Positions 46,176 through 55,722 of a stretch of DNA of 61,282 bases are shown here, piece after piece. The notes beneath the pieces were generated by a model. It had not been told where the DNA came from. It did not search any database and worked only from the letters and a program-made list of their open reading frames with translations. Both the position numbers and the translations under genes were made by a program. The stretch comes from Pirellulales bacterium (lineage in GTDB: Bacteria > Planctomycetota > Planctomycetia > Pirellulales > Pirellulaceae), in NCBI GenBank assembly GCA_022451045.1, contig JAKUOW010000008.1, positions 1-61,282 of the forward strand. The letters run 5' to 3'. The stretch's first letter is position 1, and every line of letters begins with the position of its first letter.

Positions 46176-47645
46176 TTAACCAAACAGAGCCGTTACAGGA
46201 TCAGCTTTGACCAACTCACGAGGTTGGTTCAGGTGGTTAAAGACAATCGACTGAGGGTTGATACCAATCGAGTGGTACATGGTAGCCAACAGTTCTATCG
46301 GATGAACCGGATCACGCAACGGAGCTGAGCCCGTTTTGTCGGATTCACCGTAGACGCTTCCACGCTTAATACCGGCACCCGCCATCAGAGCGGTGTAGCA
46401 GTATGGCCAGTGGTCACGACCATCATCACTGTTGCTGTTACCAGAAGTACTGACACCACGCTGCGGGCTTCTACCAAACTCGCCGATTGCAACAACGAGC
46501 GTGTCTTCGAGCATGCCGCGTTGATCCATATCTTCGATGAGAGCAGAAACACCACCATCAAGCATTGGTGCAGATTGATTCTTCATTCGGCTGGTCAGTC
46601 CGGTATGGACATCCCATGAATGGTTGTCGGAGTTGGCGACTTTTGGCCAAACGACTTCAACAACGCGTGTACCGGCTTCGACCAGACGTCGAGCAAGTAG
46701 GCAGCATTGTCCGAATGTATTGCGACCATAGCGGTCACGTACAGCATTGGTTTCCTTGTTCAGGTCAAATGCGTCACGAGCGCGGCCGGAACTAATTAGG
46801 TTCAACGCCGATTCGTAGTACTTATTGAGATCGTACTTGGAAGTGGCTTTGTCGATGCCAGGCATTCCAGCGTTGATTAGCTCACGCAGTCTTGCACGAC
46901 GATCCAGACGATTCGTGTGCACTTCAGGTCGTAACTTCAGATCGTCGATGTTGATGCGATCCATCTTGTTCATGTCCATATCTCCACCCGGCGGGAAGAG
47001 ATAGTAAGGATCATAGGCACGACCGAGGAATCCGGCAGTACCGGATTTGTTTACGACATTACTTTCCTGTAGCGGTCGCGGCATCATCACGAACGGCAGC
47101 ATCGGTACTTCCGGTGGCTTGATGCGAGTAATGTTGGAACCGAAGTTAGGGAAGTCTTTTGGAGTTGGTGGCTCCAGTTGACCGGACGGGCTCACCTTGT
47201 CAGCGGTGTATCCAGTATGGATTTGGTAGATAGCAGCTGTATGGTTGAACAGACCAACTGGCGTGTAGCTCATCGAACGGATCAGTGAGAACTTGTCAGC
47301 TTGCTGGCTAATCTTTGGCAGCGTTTCAACGAAGTCCATTCCAGGCACTTTACTGTTGATGCGATTAAATACGCTGCGAACGTTATCAGGTACGTTGTCT
47401 TTCGGATCCCACAAATCCAGGTGACTTGGGCCACCCTGAAGGTAAAGCAGGATGATGCTCTTGGCTTTATTCCAGCCAGGGCCACCAATAGCGGACTCAT
47501 TTGCCTGAGCAGACTTTGCCTGCATCATTTGGCCAAGGGTCATGCCCAACATGCCGGATCCACCAACACGCAGGATGTCACGACGATTTACACCAAGACC
47601 ACTATCACAAAGGTCTTTACCTTTTTGTCCGGGAATACGTAGCAC
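46176..47645 (-). CDS. DUF1501 domain protein, Tat-exported (second copy)
   Basis: The 489-residue protein has a twin-arginine signal ([20 protein letters not shown] near 19-38) and the DUF1501 core with [15 protein letters not shown] (near 69-83) and GRDHWPYC late in the chain. It differs clearly from the first copy in the window, so it is a paralogue and not a recent duplicate. Family members adopt the alkaline-phosphatase-like fold, but the substrate is unknown. It is monocistronic: a hairpin follows and a 303-bp gap precedes it. Confidence 0.88.
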   Translation of the reverse strand: MLRIPGQKGKDLCDSGLGVNRRDILRVGGSGMLGMTLGQMMQAKSAQANESAIGGPGWNKAKSIILLYLQGGPSHLDLWDPKDNVPDNVRSVFNRINSKVPGMDFVETLPKISQQADKFSLIRSMSYTPVGLFNHTAAIYQIHTGYTADKVSPSGQLEPPTPKDFPNFGSNITRIKPPEVPMLPFVMMPRPLQESNVVNKSGTAGFLGRAYDPYYLFPPGGDMDMNKMDRINIDDLKLRPEVHTNRLDRRARLRELINAGMPGIDKATSKYDLNKYYESALNLISSGRARDAFDLNKETNAVRDRYGRNTFGQCCLLARRLVEAGTRVVEVVWPKVANSDNHSWDVHTGLTSRMKNQSAPMLDGGVSALIEDMDQRGMLEDTLVVAIGEFGRSPQRGVSTSGNSNSDDGRDHWPYCYTALMAGAGIKRGSVYGESDKTGSAPLRDPVHPIELLATMYHSIGINPQSIVFNHLNQPRELVKADPVTALFG

Positions 47646-47948
47646 GATTACTAGCTCCGTTGATTTTAAAGGTCAGCGTCAAATGGAGGCCGACGTGTTT
47701 ATCTATCTACTTATATGTACATTTGTGAGGGCAAAAGCCCCATATAAACAGTATATGTTCAATTTCTTCGTCGGGTCAATTCGAGTCTGAAGAATATCCA
47801 ACTCTTACTATCTCTTTATATCGTCCAGATAGCAGCTTTTCTGTGAATCAAGCGGAAACTTAACTGTACGGATTGGCCTTGTATGCAAGGCGGATTATTC
47901 AGTAAAAGCCATCTAACAACGGCGTTCCAGCTTATTTCAAGGTGAAAA
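47646..47948. promoter_or_regulatory. Divergent gap between DUF1501 and small secreted protein gene
   Basis: This 303-bp region separates two divergent starts. It holds only minor structure: GGGC-AAAA-GCCC at 47729-47740 and CCTTG-TATG-CAAGG near 47877-47890. Upstream of the small gene, AAGGTG lies five bases before the ATG at 47949. I see no gene or large repeat. Confidence 0.4.
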
Positions 47949-48245
47949 ATGAACCGGAAAGAATTCCTGGCGATCAGTACGATTGCGTTACTTGGCGCTG
48001 AATCAGTATGCGCAGCCGACAAACCCAGCTTGTACGAACAATTACGGTTGGGGCTGAGAGTGCAGCGCCCTCAGGATCTGGGGATTATTAAGAAGGTTGT
48101 CGAGTTGACCGACAGTGGCCGGCTACCTTATTCAATAGTCTTGGGAACGTTTCAATGGGCTCGCAAGAAGCATGCGAAGTATCCGTTTCCGTATTTCTAC
48201 AAGGCACTGCAAATCCGAGCCAAAAAAATCGGCGTCGATATATAG
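47949..48245 (+). CDS. Small hypothetical protein with signal peptide
   Basis: The 98-residue product starts with a Sec-like signal (MNRKEFLAISTIALLGAESVCAA, about 23 residues). The mature part is a basic helical segment rich in Lys and Arg (QWARKKHAKYPFPYFYKALQIRAKKIGVDI). An AAGGTG ribosome site is well spaced and a hairpin with a T-rich end follows, which supports a real gene. I do not recognise the family; it lies divergent to the second DUF1501 gene. Confidence 0.55.
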   Translation: MNRKEFLAISTIALLGAESVCAADKPSLYEQLRLGLRVQRPQDLGIIKKVVELTDSGRLPYSIVLGTFQWARKKHAKYPFPYFYKALQIRAKKIGVDI

Positions 48246-48247
48246 GC

Positions 48248-48274
48248 GGAAGCCACTCCCGCTTCCAATATTTT
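48248..48274 (+). terminator. Terminator-like hairpin
   Basis: GGAAGC and GCTTCC pair around 7 nt, then AATATTTT follows. It lies just after the small secreted gene and would also be downstream of the convergent dihydroorotase gene. Confidence 0.5.
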
Positions 48275-48316
48275 CGTCGCCCGAAGCTATGGCAACCGCT
48301 GTGTCCGTGCAGACAC

Positions 48317-49639
48317 TTATGCCCAGTAACCGCCGCGTGTGTGGTCAAACTGCACTTCGCTACCATAGCGCGACTCATCTACCTGGCCCTCGCGATACAC
48401 CGTATGTCCCATGCACCAAGTCCGTACAGCCCAGCCCTGCAGCGTCTCTCCGTGCCAAGGCGTCCAGCCACTCTTGGTCAGCTGATCTTCGTTGTGCACG
48501 GTCTGCTTCAATGTCATATCCACTAGCACCAGATCGGCATCGTATCCGACTTCGATTCGTCCCTTATCAACCATATCCCAAGTGCGAGCCGGTGCATCAC
48601 ACATCCATCCAGCCACTTGCTCCAGTGTGCAATTCCCTTGGTTGACTTGATTAAGAATCAAGGCCAGCGAGTTTTCCACAGCGGGCAACCCAGACGGACT
48701 TTGTGGATAAGGCTGCTGCTTTTCTTCAAGCGTGTGCGGTGCGTGGTCAGTAGCAATCACTTGAATCTTGTTGTCCAGCAGCGCTTGCCACAACTGTGTG
48801 TTATCCTCTTTGGCCTTAATCGACGGATTCATCTGTATCAGAGATCCGAGACGATCATAATCATCCACATTGAAGAACAAATGATGAGGGCAGGCCTCAG
48901 CCGTTAATAGCCCGCGATGATCCTGAAACAGTTCCACCTCCGCTCCCGTTGAAACATGCAGGACGTGGAACCGGTGATTGTGCCGATGTGAAAGATCCAC
49001 TGCCCGTTTGGTCGCAATGTATGCAGCTTCGTAATCCCGAATACGGGAATGGTCATGAATATCTGTTGTTCCTGCAAACCGTTCTTTGTTGGCTCTCACT
49101 GTGGTTTCGTCTTCGCAATGAGCGGTGATTGGCAAAGTCGTTTCGGCAAAGATCCGCTCGAGCGCTGCTTGTTCATCCACGAGCAGATTACCAGTGCTTG
49201 ATCCGATGAAGATCTTGATCCCGGGCGTTCGTTGCGCCGCAGCAAGTTCCTCGACGTTGTCAGGCGTAGCACCTATATAGAAACCGTAATTTACAAAACT
49301 GCGAGTGCTTGCCATTTCAAGCTTGTCGTGCAGCGCGTCCACCGTGATTGTGTTGGGTTTTGTGTTTGGCATTTCGAGAAAGGTCGTTACGCCACCTTTA
49401 GCGCAGGCTCGTGATGCATGAGCCAGGTCTTCTTTGTGAGTCAGGCCCGGCTCGCGGAAGTGTACCTGATCGTCAACGATTCCGGGCAGCAGATGCAGGC
49501 CGGTTGCGTCCACGACTTCGTCGGCTTCTGTTTGGATAGCCGCATCGATGTCGACAATTTTTGTGCCATCGGTCAGTACTGACACTTCGGCGATTCCAGA
49601 AGGCAATACAACGGTTGCGTTTTTAATGAGCGTTTTCAA
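48317..49639 (-). CDS. pyrC: Dihydroorotase
   Basis: The 440-residue amidohydrolase closes carbamoyl aspartate to dihydroorotate in pyrimidine synthesis. Metal-ligand motifs are VHFREPG (HxR near residue 60) and [14 protein letters not shown] (catalytic Asp near 306). ENSLALIL and the length are typical of type I dihydroorotase. It fits a pyrimidine theme with carB in the same window. The gene lies 27 bp after the molybdoenzyme gene on the same strand. Confidence 0.93.
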   Translation of the reverse strand: MKTLIKNATVVLPSGIAEVSVLTDGTKIVDIDAAIQTEADEVVDATGLHLLPGIVDDQVHFREPGLTHKEDLAHASRACAKGGVTTFLEMPNTKPNTITVDALHDKLEMASTRSFVNYGFYIGATPDNVEELAAAQRTPGIKIFIGSSTGNLLVDEQAALERIFAETTLPITAHCEDETTVRANKERFAGTTDIHDHSRIRDYEAAYIATKRAVDLSHRHNHRFHVLHVSTGAEVELFQDHRGLLTAEACPHHLFFNVDDYDRLGSLIQMNPSIKAKEDNTQLWQALLDNKIQVIATDHAPHTLEEKQQPYPQSPSGLPAVENSLALILNQVNQGNCTLEQVAGWMCDAPARTWDMVDKGRIEVGYDADLVLVDMTLKQTVHNEDQLTKSGWTPWHGETLQGWAVRTWCMGHTVYREGQVDESRYGSEVQFDHTRGGYWA

Positions 49640-49666
49640 TTTTCATCCCTTTTTTGTCTAAACGCA

Positions 49667-50362
49667 CTAGATATCGACATCTGTCGTAAAAGACTCTGGC
49701 ACATCACCGTCGAACCGCTCCTCCGCCCAGGGGTCCCCGTGATTGTGATAGCCGACCCGTTCCCAGTAACCCGGTCGGTCCTCCGCAATGATTTCGATAC
49801 CGCAAATCCACTTCGCGCTCTTCCACGCGTACAATTTTGGCACAATGGCCCTCACCGGCCCGCCGTGATCCGGTGTGATGGGTTCTCCATCATGTATATC
49901 ACTTAACAACGCATCCTCACTGAGGAATTCTTCCAGAGGCAGATTTGTCGTCCAGTGATTGTCATATGCATGCAACACCACGAAACCGGTATCAACCGAT
50001 AAACCGGCGAGTTGCAGAAGATGTTTTGTAGAGACACCTTCCCAAATATTACCGAGCCTCGACCATTGGGTAACACAATGAAAATCGGCAAACACACGAC
50101 TGCGTGGCAATGAACGAAACTCATCGAGCGAGAGTTCGTAGGGAGTGTCAACGAGGCCAAACACACGTAGGCGCCAAGCATCCAAATCGATGTCCGGAGT
50201 ACCAGTAGCATCCAGCACAGGCCACTTCCTAGTCCGCGTTTGATTGGGCGGCAACCGATCATCGCGAAGCGTGTCCGGACTGATAATTACGTCGTCAGCA
50301 ATATCGGTGTGCTGCGGTGCGTTGTCAGATTGATATTTAGAGTCCATGCCAAAAACCCGCAT
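49667..50362 (-). CDS. Sulfite-oxidase-like molybdopterin oxidoreductase (YuiH-type)
   Basis: The 231-residue protein has the sulfite-oxidase fold without a heme domain. The molybdenum-ligand Cys lies in FHCVTQWSRLGNIWEG, and YGTP-type and PVRAIVPKLYAWKSAKW segments match the cofactor-binding domain. There is no signal peptide, so it is probably cytoplasmic. The substrate cannot be told. It is 36 bp after the PhoD-like gene and 27 bp before pyrC, so the three may be co-transcribed. Confidence 0.85.
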   Translation of the reverse strand: MRVFGMDSKYQSDNAPQHTDIADDVIISPDTLRDDRLPPNQTRTRKWPVLDATGTPDIDLDAWRLRVFGLVDTPYELSLDEFRSLPRSRVFADFHCVTQWSRLGNIWEGVSTKHLLQLAGLSVDTGFVVLHAYDNHWTTNLPLEEFLSEDALLSDIHDGEPITPDHGGPVRAIVPKLYAWKSAKWICGIEIIAEDRPGYWERVGYHNHGDPWAEERFDGDVPESFTTDVDI

Positions 50363-50398
50363 TTTCCGCGCGATGTCTGTCTCTTTTAATAAGCCTGA

Positions 50399-53089
50399 TT
50401 ACCCATCGAGCGGAAGTGTCTTGATTACCTGTGCAAAGGCCTGGTCACCTTTGACTGTCGTCATCACGATACTTTCACCGGCCGCCACATCGACCAGCCC
50501 CTTAATCGGGAGTGTTCCGTCGGAATTACTACGAATGCCTCGAAGTGGTTGCCCATCAAGCAATTGGAACCGAACGTCGGCTAGAGGGATTACTTTAATT
50601 TTGGGCAGTAGGCATGTGATAGGACGCCCCGTTTTTTCACGGGTTGTATTCAATGATCCGCCACCACGCGGGGCATTGGTTGGCGCGTCAATCAAATTCC
50701 GCACTCGAAACTGGATCGCACCGTCACCAGTCGGATCCAGATGCATCTCCAAAAAATTCCAGTATTGTGGGCCAGTACGTTTTTCTAAATCGGGTGACTG
50801 GAACTCGCGGTGATAAAGTGCATGCACCGTTAGTGGCCGCTCATCGTGATCTACCATGGTGCGACCAAAACCGGGTTTTACCTGTCGGCCGCCAGTTCGT
50901 CCGATTGGGCCGAATGAGCATTCAATCAAATTGTGGTCTGTGTTGGTCATGATGCAGCCGTTGTGCACATCGCCGTAAACGCTGACGACGCCGTCGCGAG
51001 TTGCAAGTAGTTCGATGACACGATCGCACCCAGCTTTAACCCATCCTGCGTAATCGGCAACGACTCGATTTCGCTGTAGCTTGGGGGAAGGCTCCCAAAC
51101 GGTATGCATCCCGTTTAAGCCCGTTAGCAGGATCATGGGCGACGTGTCCGTGGTGATTACTTGTTGCAGCCATGCAAATTGTGCTTCGCCTAATAAACTG
51201 CGGGTCGGATCAGTTCGATCATAAATATCCCGATCACCACCCCAACCTTCCGTCGCCCAGATGTGTGTATCCTGACTGCTCCGCCACAACCGGGCGTCGA
51301 TCATCATCAGGGTGAAGTCCTGGTTGGGCATCTTCCATGCAGCCCAGCGTTTTGGATTTTCAGTGGCCGACGGATTCTCTTCACCACGAACCAGGTGCTG
51401 AACAATCTGGAAGTTACGGCCCATATAAGCCGGGTCCTGTCCAAGGTCATCGCGATTACGGATTGCGATTTGTTCGGGCCCCTTCACGTCATCCATTCCA
51501 TAATCATGGTCGCCGGGATTCAGGACGTTCCAGTGGCGCATGACCTGCCAACGGGACGTCGGCCCGGCAATCGCGGTCATGATCTGCAGGTAGGCGTCGT
51601 CGACACTGGTCGTGTAGAGCAATAACTCCAGATACCAGATATCGTCTTCCCAGACCATGATTTGAAAGTTGTAATCGTCCAGATGTTCGTATGCCGAAAG
51701 TGCCGGCTGGTCGTGGACCCAGTTTTCCTGGAACTTTCCGGCATTGCCGCCGTCGAACTGACCATGTATCGCATGACAGCTTAAGCCACACAGCCGATAT
51801 GGCGCAGAGAGCTGTGGCAGCTTGCCGACGTAGTCCTTTTGGCCAAGGTATCCACTTCTTGGATCGTGAGTGACGTTTTCACCGTCTTTCCAGATCGTGT
51901 AATACAAATCTGTTTCACCAGGGTTAGCCGGAAGCGTGACGTCTACGATACTCGTGGCTCGGCGAAAATCGTTTGTAATAATCGGCGCAGAACCGGCAGC
52001 CGGGACTGCTTCCCACCCATCGGCCGGCTTTTCTTCTGTGCTAATTCGGATTTCTGTCTCATCACCGTTGTCACGCATAACAGTTACGAATCGACACGCC
52101 CAATTGCCGTTATCGTCCTGATGCAGTGTGTGTCCAAGCGGAATGGCCAGCCGCAGTGGATTTAACTCCACGTTGAGAGGTGTATTATCAAACGGTATCA
52201 AATCGAGCTGAGTTACTTTAAAGTCGAGCAATCCGCGGGAGACAAGACCAAAGTAGCCGTGCGTAAACAGATCTTGCTGCACGTCGTCACAAGTAACAGT
52301 GACCGCTTCGTCCCCGATCCGCAATTCCGCGGTTACACTTGCTGAGACAGCATCTTCAGGACGTACCGTAAGCTGGATGACGACCTGATCACCGGCCTTT
52401 AGTTGTGGGCATTTGGACTCACTGCTAGCCGTGGCAGTGGTTGGTGTATCTTTTGCATGATCGTAAACACCAAACGTCTGGTTGTCGCGCACGGCAGCGA
52501 ACCAACACGCATCTCCGCGTTTTGCACCGCCCGTCCAGCTTTCCATAGTCGTGTGGGCCCCAAAACAAATACCCATCACAGCTTGTCCGGGGCTGGTATC
52601 AAAACCAGGAGTTTCCGTTGGCAAAGCGAGAACTTCGAATCTCGCGATAATGCTGTAGGCACCGGTAAGCTGCCAATCTCTGCGCCAAATCATGCCATAA
52701 GGGGGCAGGGTTATATACTCGGCGTCCATGACGCCATTGTTTCGGTTGTGTGTTCGGTAGTGATATGGAAAACCGGTGGCACGTGCCCTGTCACCCCGAG
52801 TTCTTACACGTCGCCGCAGTGAATTATCTTGGACCTTCCAATACCCCGGATTGAGTGATTCCCACATGTCGCCGTGATAGAAAGTATCGTTTCGTTTGAA
52901 ATCATCAACAACGATTACCTCAGGCTCCTCCTGAGCGGTCGTGTCAGCACCCGCACCTACCAAGGCACTCGTCCCGGCGACAAGAGTCCCTGTACTAAAG
53001 GAGCGACGATCTAACTGAAGCTGTCGGCTGCTATCGAGGCCGGCTGCTTTCAGTTTGTCGCAATTGTTTGATGGAATGCGTCGGGCCAT
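50399..53089 (-). CDS. Tat-exported PhoD-like alkaline phosphatase with N-terminal beta-sandwich
   Basis: The 896-residue protein has a twin-arginine signal (LDRRSFSTGTLVAGTSAL, about 26-43). A laminin-G-like beta-sandwich region follows (about 60-300) with repeated aromatic beta strands. The C-terminal half matches PhoD-like metallophosphatases: NPGDHDYGMDDV resembles the WDDHE metal motif, MMIDARLWRSS the DTR loop, and SVYGDVHNG the SGDxH motif. PhoD enzymes hydrolyse phosphodiesters or phosphomonoesters outside the cell. The LamG-type domain may bind a polymer. Confidence 0.75.
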   Translation of the reverse strand: MARRIPSNNCDKLKAAGLDSSRQLQLDRRSFSTGTLVAGTSALVGAGADTTAQEEPEVIVVDDFKRNDTFYHGDMWESLNPGYWKVQDNSLRRRVRTRGDRARATGFPYHYRTHNRNNGVMDAEYITLPPYGMIWRRDWQLTGAYSIIARFEVLALPTETPGFDTSPGQAVMGICFGAHTTMESWTGGAKRGDACWFAAVRDNQTFGVYDHAKDTPTTATASSESKCPQLKAGDQVVIQLTVRPEDAVSASVTAELRIGDEAVTVTCDDVQQDLFTHGYFGLVSRGLLDFKVTQLDLIPFDNTPLNVELNPLRLAIPLGHTLHQDDNGNWACRFVTVMRDNGDETEIRISTEEKPADGWEAVPAAGSAPIITNDFRRATSIVDVTLPANPGETDLYYTIWKDGENVTHDPRSGYLGQKDYVGKLPQLSAPYRLCGLSCHAIHGQFDGGNAGKFQENWVHDQPALSAYEHLDDYNFQIMVWEDDIWYLELLLYTTSVDDAYLQIMTAIAGPTSRWQVMRHWNVLNPGDHDYGMDDVKGPEQIAIRNRDDLGQDPAYMGRNFQIVQHLVRGEENPSATENPKRWAAWKMPNQDFTLMMIDARLWRSSQDTHIWATEGWGGDRDIYDRTDPTRSLLGEAQFAWLQQVITTDTSPMILLTGLNGMHTVWEPSPKLQRNRVVADYAGWVKAGCDRVIELLATRDGVVSVYGDVHNGCIMTNTDHNLIECSFGPIGRTGGRQVKPGFGRTMVDHDERPLTVHALYHREFQSPDLEKRTGPQYWNFLEMHLDPTGDGAIQFRVRNLIDAPTNAPRGGGSLNTTREKTGRPITCLLPKIKVIPLADVRFQLLDGQPLRGIRSNSDGTLPIKGLVDVAAGESIVMTTVKGDQAFAQVIKTLPLDG

Positions 53090-53150
53090 TAATTGCTTGA
53101 TCAGATAAACGCGGGGTTATTTGTTTCAACCTGTGATTATACGGTTGAAA

Positions 53151-53657
53151 TCAGTGATCTGTTGTTTCGAAAAGGTATTTGGTGAGCTGGTCTGCCATTT
53201 CACCCATCGCAACAATCTTTGATCCGCAGACAGCAACCCGACGTATTGGGTCAAAACCGATGACCAATGAGCCCGATTCAGGTTGTTTGGGCAGGAATCT
53301 CAATGCATACGTACACTGAGTGTCTCTGTCGTTGGCAACGGGTTGTTCCCATTGGTAACTGACATCGACGCTGAGCATATACCGGGCATGTACAAGCCCT
53401 TTCCAATTCGTGATGTTGGTTTTTTTGGAGACAGGCCAATCCCGCTGCATCAGCTGAACCGATTCCAGCACATTGCTATTATCCTCATCAAATTCCAATA
53501 GCTCGACAGCCTCAGCGTTGGTGACCAGATGCGCTTGATTCGGACCAAGCCAGTTGAGTACTTGCAGCGACTTGTTGTATTGATAGACCCAGGCAAAAAT
53601 ACCGGCGGCGAGAGCGACGCCAAAAATGAACGCGACTAAGAGTTTATCCCTGTTCAT
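53151..53657 (-). CDS. Small membrane-anchored protein of unknown function
   Basis: The start at ATG 53657 (MNRDKLLVAF) is chosen because a longer frame from 53768 would overlap the rhomboid gene; this gives 168 residues. A single N-terminal transmembrane helix (about 7-24) is followed by a periplasmic domain with YALRFLPKQPESGSLVIGFDP. I do not recognise the family. It lies 40 bp after the rhomboid gene on the same strand. Confidence 0.6.
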   Translation of the reverse strand: MNRDKLLVAFIFGVALAAGIFAWVYQYNKSLQVLNWLGPNQAHLVTNAEAVELLEFDEDNSNVLESVQLMQRDWPVSKKTNITNWKGLVHARYMLSVDVSYQWEQPVANDRDTQCTYALRFLPKQPESGSLVIGFDPIRRVAVCGSKIVAMGEMADQLTKYLFETTDH

Positions 53658-53697
53658 CTCAGAACTCCCTGATGGCACCGAGCCGACCGGCGATCGA

Positions 53698-54666
53698 CTA
53701 CCGGCTACGGTGGATCCTGGCGAAAGCGATTCCGGCGACCAACCCGCCAAGGTGGCACCAGTTTGCAACGTTCAAACTGGGGACCACAAACCCTATCGCC
53801 ATCCAAGCCAGCATGAAAAAGAAGATTTCATCCCGTAGCCCAAGCCCGCTACGCTGATCATATTTCGATTTGAACCAGGCGAACCCCAGCAAGGCATAAA
53901 CGACTCCCGACATTCCTACAAACGGCGAGAGCGATTCATCAAGGAAAAGAACCGGAACGAGCACCTGCGCAAGATTGCTAAACACAGCGCTAAAGAGAAC
54001 GAGCAGTCCGATTATCGGAGTGCCAAATCGATGTTCGAGAATACGGCCCAGCTGATAGAGCCAAAGCATGTTGAAAAGGATATGTAACAACCCTCCTTTA
54101 TTGTGAACAAAAATAGGTGTGACCAGCCGCCAGACTTGACCCTTCTTGATGTCTGAAAAGGCATCGCTCAGACGCACCGACGTGTCGTTACTCTTAATGC
54201 TTGGCCCACCCTTGAACCGGAGCATGCTCTCAATTGAACCCCGTTCGCCATAGTTTTGCTCACCACCAACGAAGCCCACGACATGCACCGCGATGCAGAT
54301 GATCAGTAGCATGCGAATTAGCGGGAAGTTGAATTGAGACGGCACCTGCGCAGCCCACTGTTGCTTTACATCCTGTTCAAGCTTGCGCAATTCTTTTTGG
54401 ATTGCCTCATGTTCGAGGCGAGTTTTAAGGCGCAATTCGACGGCCTGCTTAACCGCATCTACATAAATTGCATCGTCTGGCGATGTCAGGAATTGCTGGA
54501 GGTGTGCACGTGCGTCTACGAGCCGATCCTCGTCGAGCACCCAAACGGTAGTTTCCTCACCTTCAGCATCCGCATCGGTGACGCGAGCATCGATCCCTTC
54601 AACTTCCAAAAAGGAAGCGAAACGAGTAGCTTGGTCCGGGTCAGTAAAGGAGCCGATCAGACGCAT
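53698..54666 (-). CDS. glpG: GlpG-type rhomboid intramembrane serine protease
   Basis: The start at ATG 54666 (MRLIGSFTDPDQATRF) begins directly with the cytoplasmic NRho domain found in GlpG; a GTG at 54708 gives 14 extra residues of doubtful reality. The chain is 322 residues. The membrane part has FVHNKGGLLHILFNMLWLYQ (loop and helix 2), catalytic Ser in VGMSGVVYALLGFAW and His in WCHLGGLVAGIAFA. Rhomboids cut transmembrane substrates. The gene diverges from parA. Confidence 0.9.
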   Translation of the reverse strand: MRLIGSFTDPDQATRFASFLEVEGIDARVTDADAEGEETTVWVLDEDRLVDARAHLQQFLTSPDDAIYVDAVKQAVELRLKTRLEHEAIQKELRKLEQDVKQQWAAQVPSQFNFPLIRMLLIICIAVHVVGFVGGEQNYGERGSIESMLRFKGGPSIKSNDTSVRLSDAFSDIKKGQVWRLVTPIFVHNKGGLLHILFNMLWLYQLGRILEHRFGTPIIGLLVLFSAVFSNLAQVLVPVLFLDESLSPFVGMSGVVYALLGFAWFKSKYDQRSGLGLRDEIFFFMLAWMAIGFVVPSLNVANWCHLGGLVAGIAFARIHRSR

Positions 54667-54890
54667 TAGTGGTGTCTCATCTCTGGTTAGTAAAAGCTGA
54701 TTTTGCACAATAGCTGCGCAAGTGGTGGAATATTCGTTTTAACCTAAATACCCACGGTCACGAAGGGTGCATAGATGTTTTACCTGCTTACTCGTCTGGC
54801 TCTCACATTCGATTCCGGACTATAATCCCTCGCCTGACTTGCCAGCGCGTATGGTAAGCAAGCGTACTGCAGACACAATCGGGATTTCAA
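54667..54890. promoter_or_regulatory. Divergent gap between glpG and parA
   Basis: This 224-bp stretch must carry promoters for both genes; the parA ATG has only a poor upstream GGGATT-like ribosome site. I see no strong inverted repeat or RNA gene. Confidence 0.3.
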
Positions 54891-55721
54891 ATGCGCAAGA
54901 TCGCGGTCATCAATCAGAAAGGCGGAGTAGGGAAGACCACAACGTCGGTTAATCTTGCTGCAGCATTGAGCGGGCATGGTCATCGTGCGTTGATACTGGA
55001 TCTGGACCCTCAGGCTCATGCATCGCTGCATTTGGGAATCCACCTCGGTGAAGACGACGCGTCGGTGTATGACGTGATGACTCAACGGTCGAGCGTGGCA
55101 GATGCCATGATCAGAATTACACCGAAACTAGCGTTACTGCCGGCGAATATAAATCTTGCCGCAGCCGAGATGGAATTGGCCAGTGAGGTTGGCCGAGAGT
55201 TCATTCTTCGTGATGCCCTAGACCGCTCCTACCTGGATTTGTATGACTACATCATTGTCGACTGTCCACCGTCATTGGGACTGTTGACTCTCAACGCGTT
55301 AACAGCGGTTGACGACATTCTGTTGCCGATGCAGCCGCACTACCTGGCATTGCACGGCTTGAGCCAGTTGCTACAAACGACAGATTTAGTGGCGAAGCGA
55401 CTTAATACGGACCTGCGACTTGCAGCGGTGCTGCTTACCATGTCAGAGCCAAATACACGGTTGTGTGCAGAAGTGGAATCCGATGTAAGCGAATTCCTGC
55501 AAACGGCCTCGGCCGTAGAATCGCCTTGGCAGCATGCCCGCCTGTTGGACACAAGGATACGCAAGAATATCAAGCTTGCCGAAGCACCAAGCTTTGGCCA
55601 GACGATTTTTCAGTATGCGCCGGATTCTAACGGTGCTTGTGATTACGATCGAGCGGCGAAAGAGATTGACGCGCTGGCGCGAGTGGATTCCGAAAGCAAT
55701 TGGTGTTCAGACGCAGCCTAA
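54891..55721 (+). CDS. parA: ParA/Soj-family partitioning ATPase
   Basis: The 276-residue protein begins MRKIAVINQKGGVGKTTTSV, with the deviant Walker A (KGGVGKTT, 10-17) of Soj/ParA proteins, a Walker A' region LDLDPQAHASLHLG and the Walker B YIIVDCPPSLG. ParA binds DNA nonspecifically as ATP dimer and moves ParB-bound origin regions. No parB or parS array is adjacent, so it is an orphan here. It is followed by aroB, convergent, with a 1-bp gap. Confidence 0.9.
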   Translation: MRKIAVINQKGGVGKTTTSVNLAAALSGHGHRALILDLDPQAHASLHLGIHLGEDDASVYDVMTQRSSVADAMIRITPKLALLPANINLAAAEMELASEVGREFILRDALDRSYLDLYDYIIVDCPPSLGLLTLNALTAVDDILLPMQPHYLALHGLSQLLQTTDLVAKRLNTDLRLAAVLLTMSEPNTRLCAEVESDVSEFLQTASAVESPWQHARLLDTRIRKNIKLAEAPSFGQTIFQYAPDSNGACDYDRAAKEIDALARVDSESNWCSDAA

Positions 55722-55722
55722 T

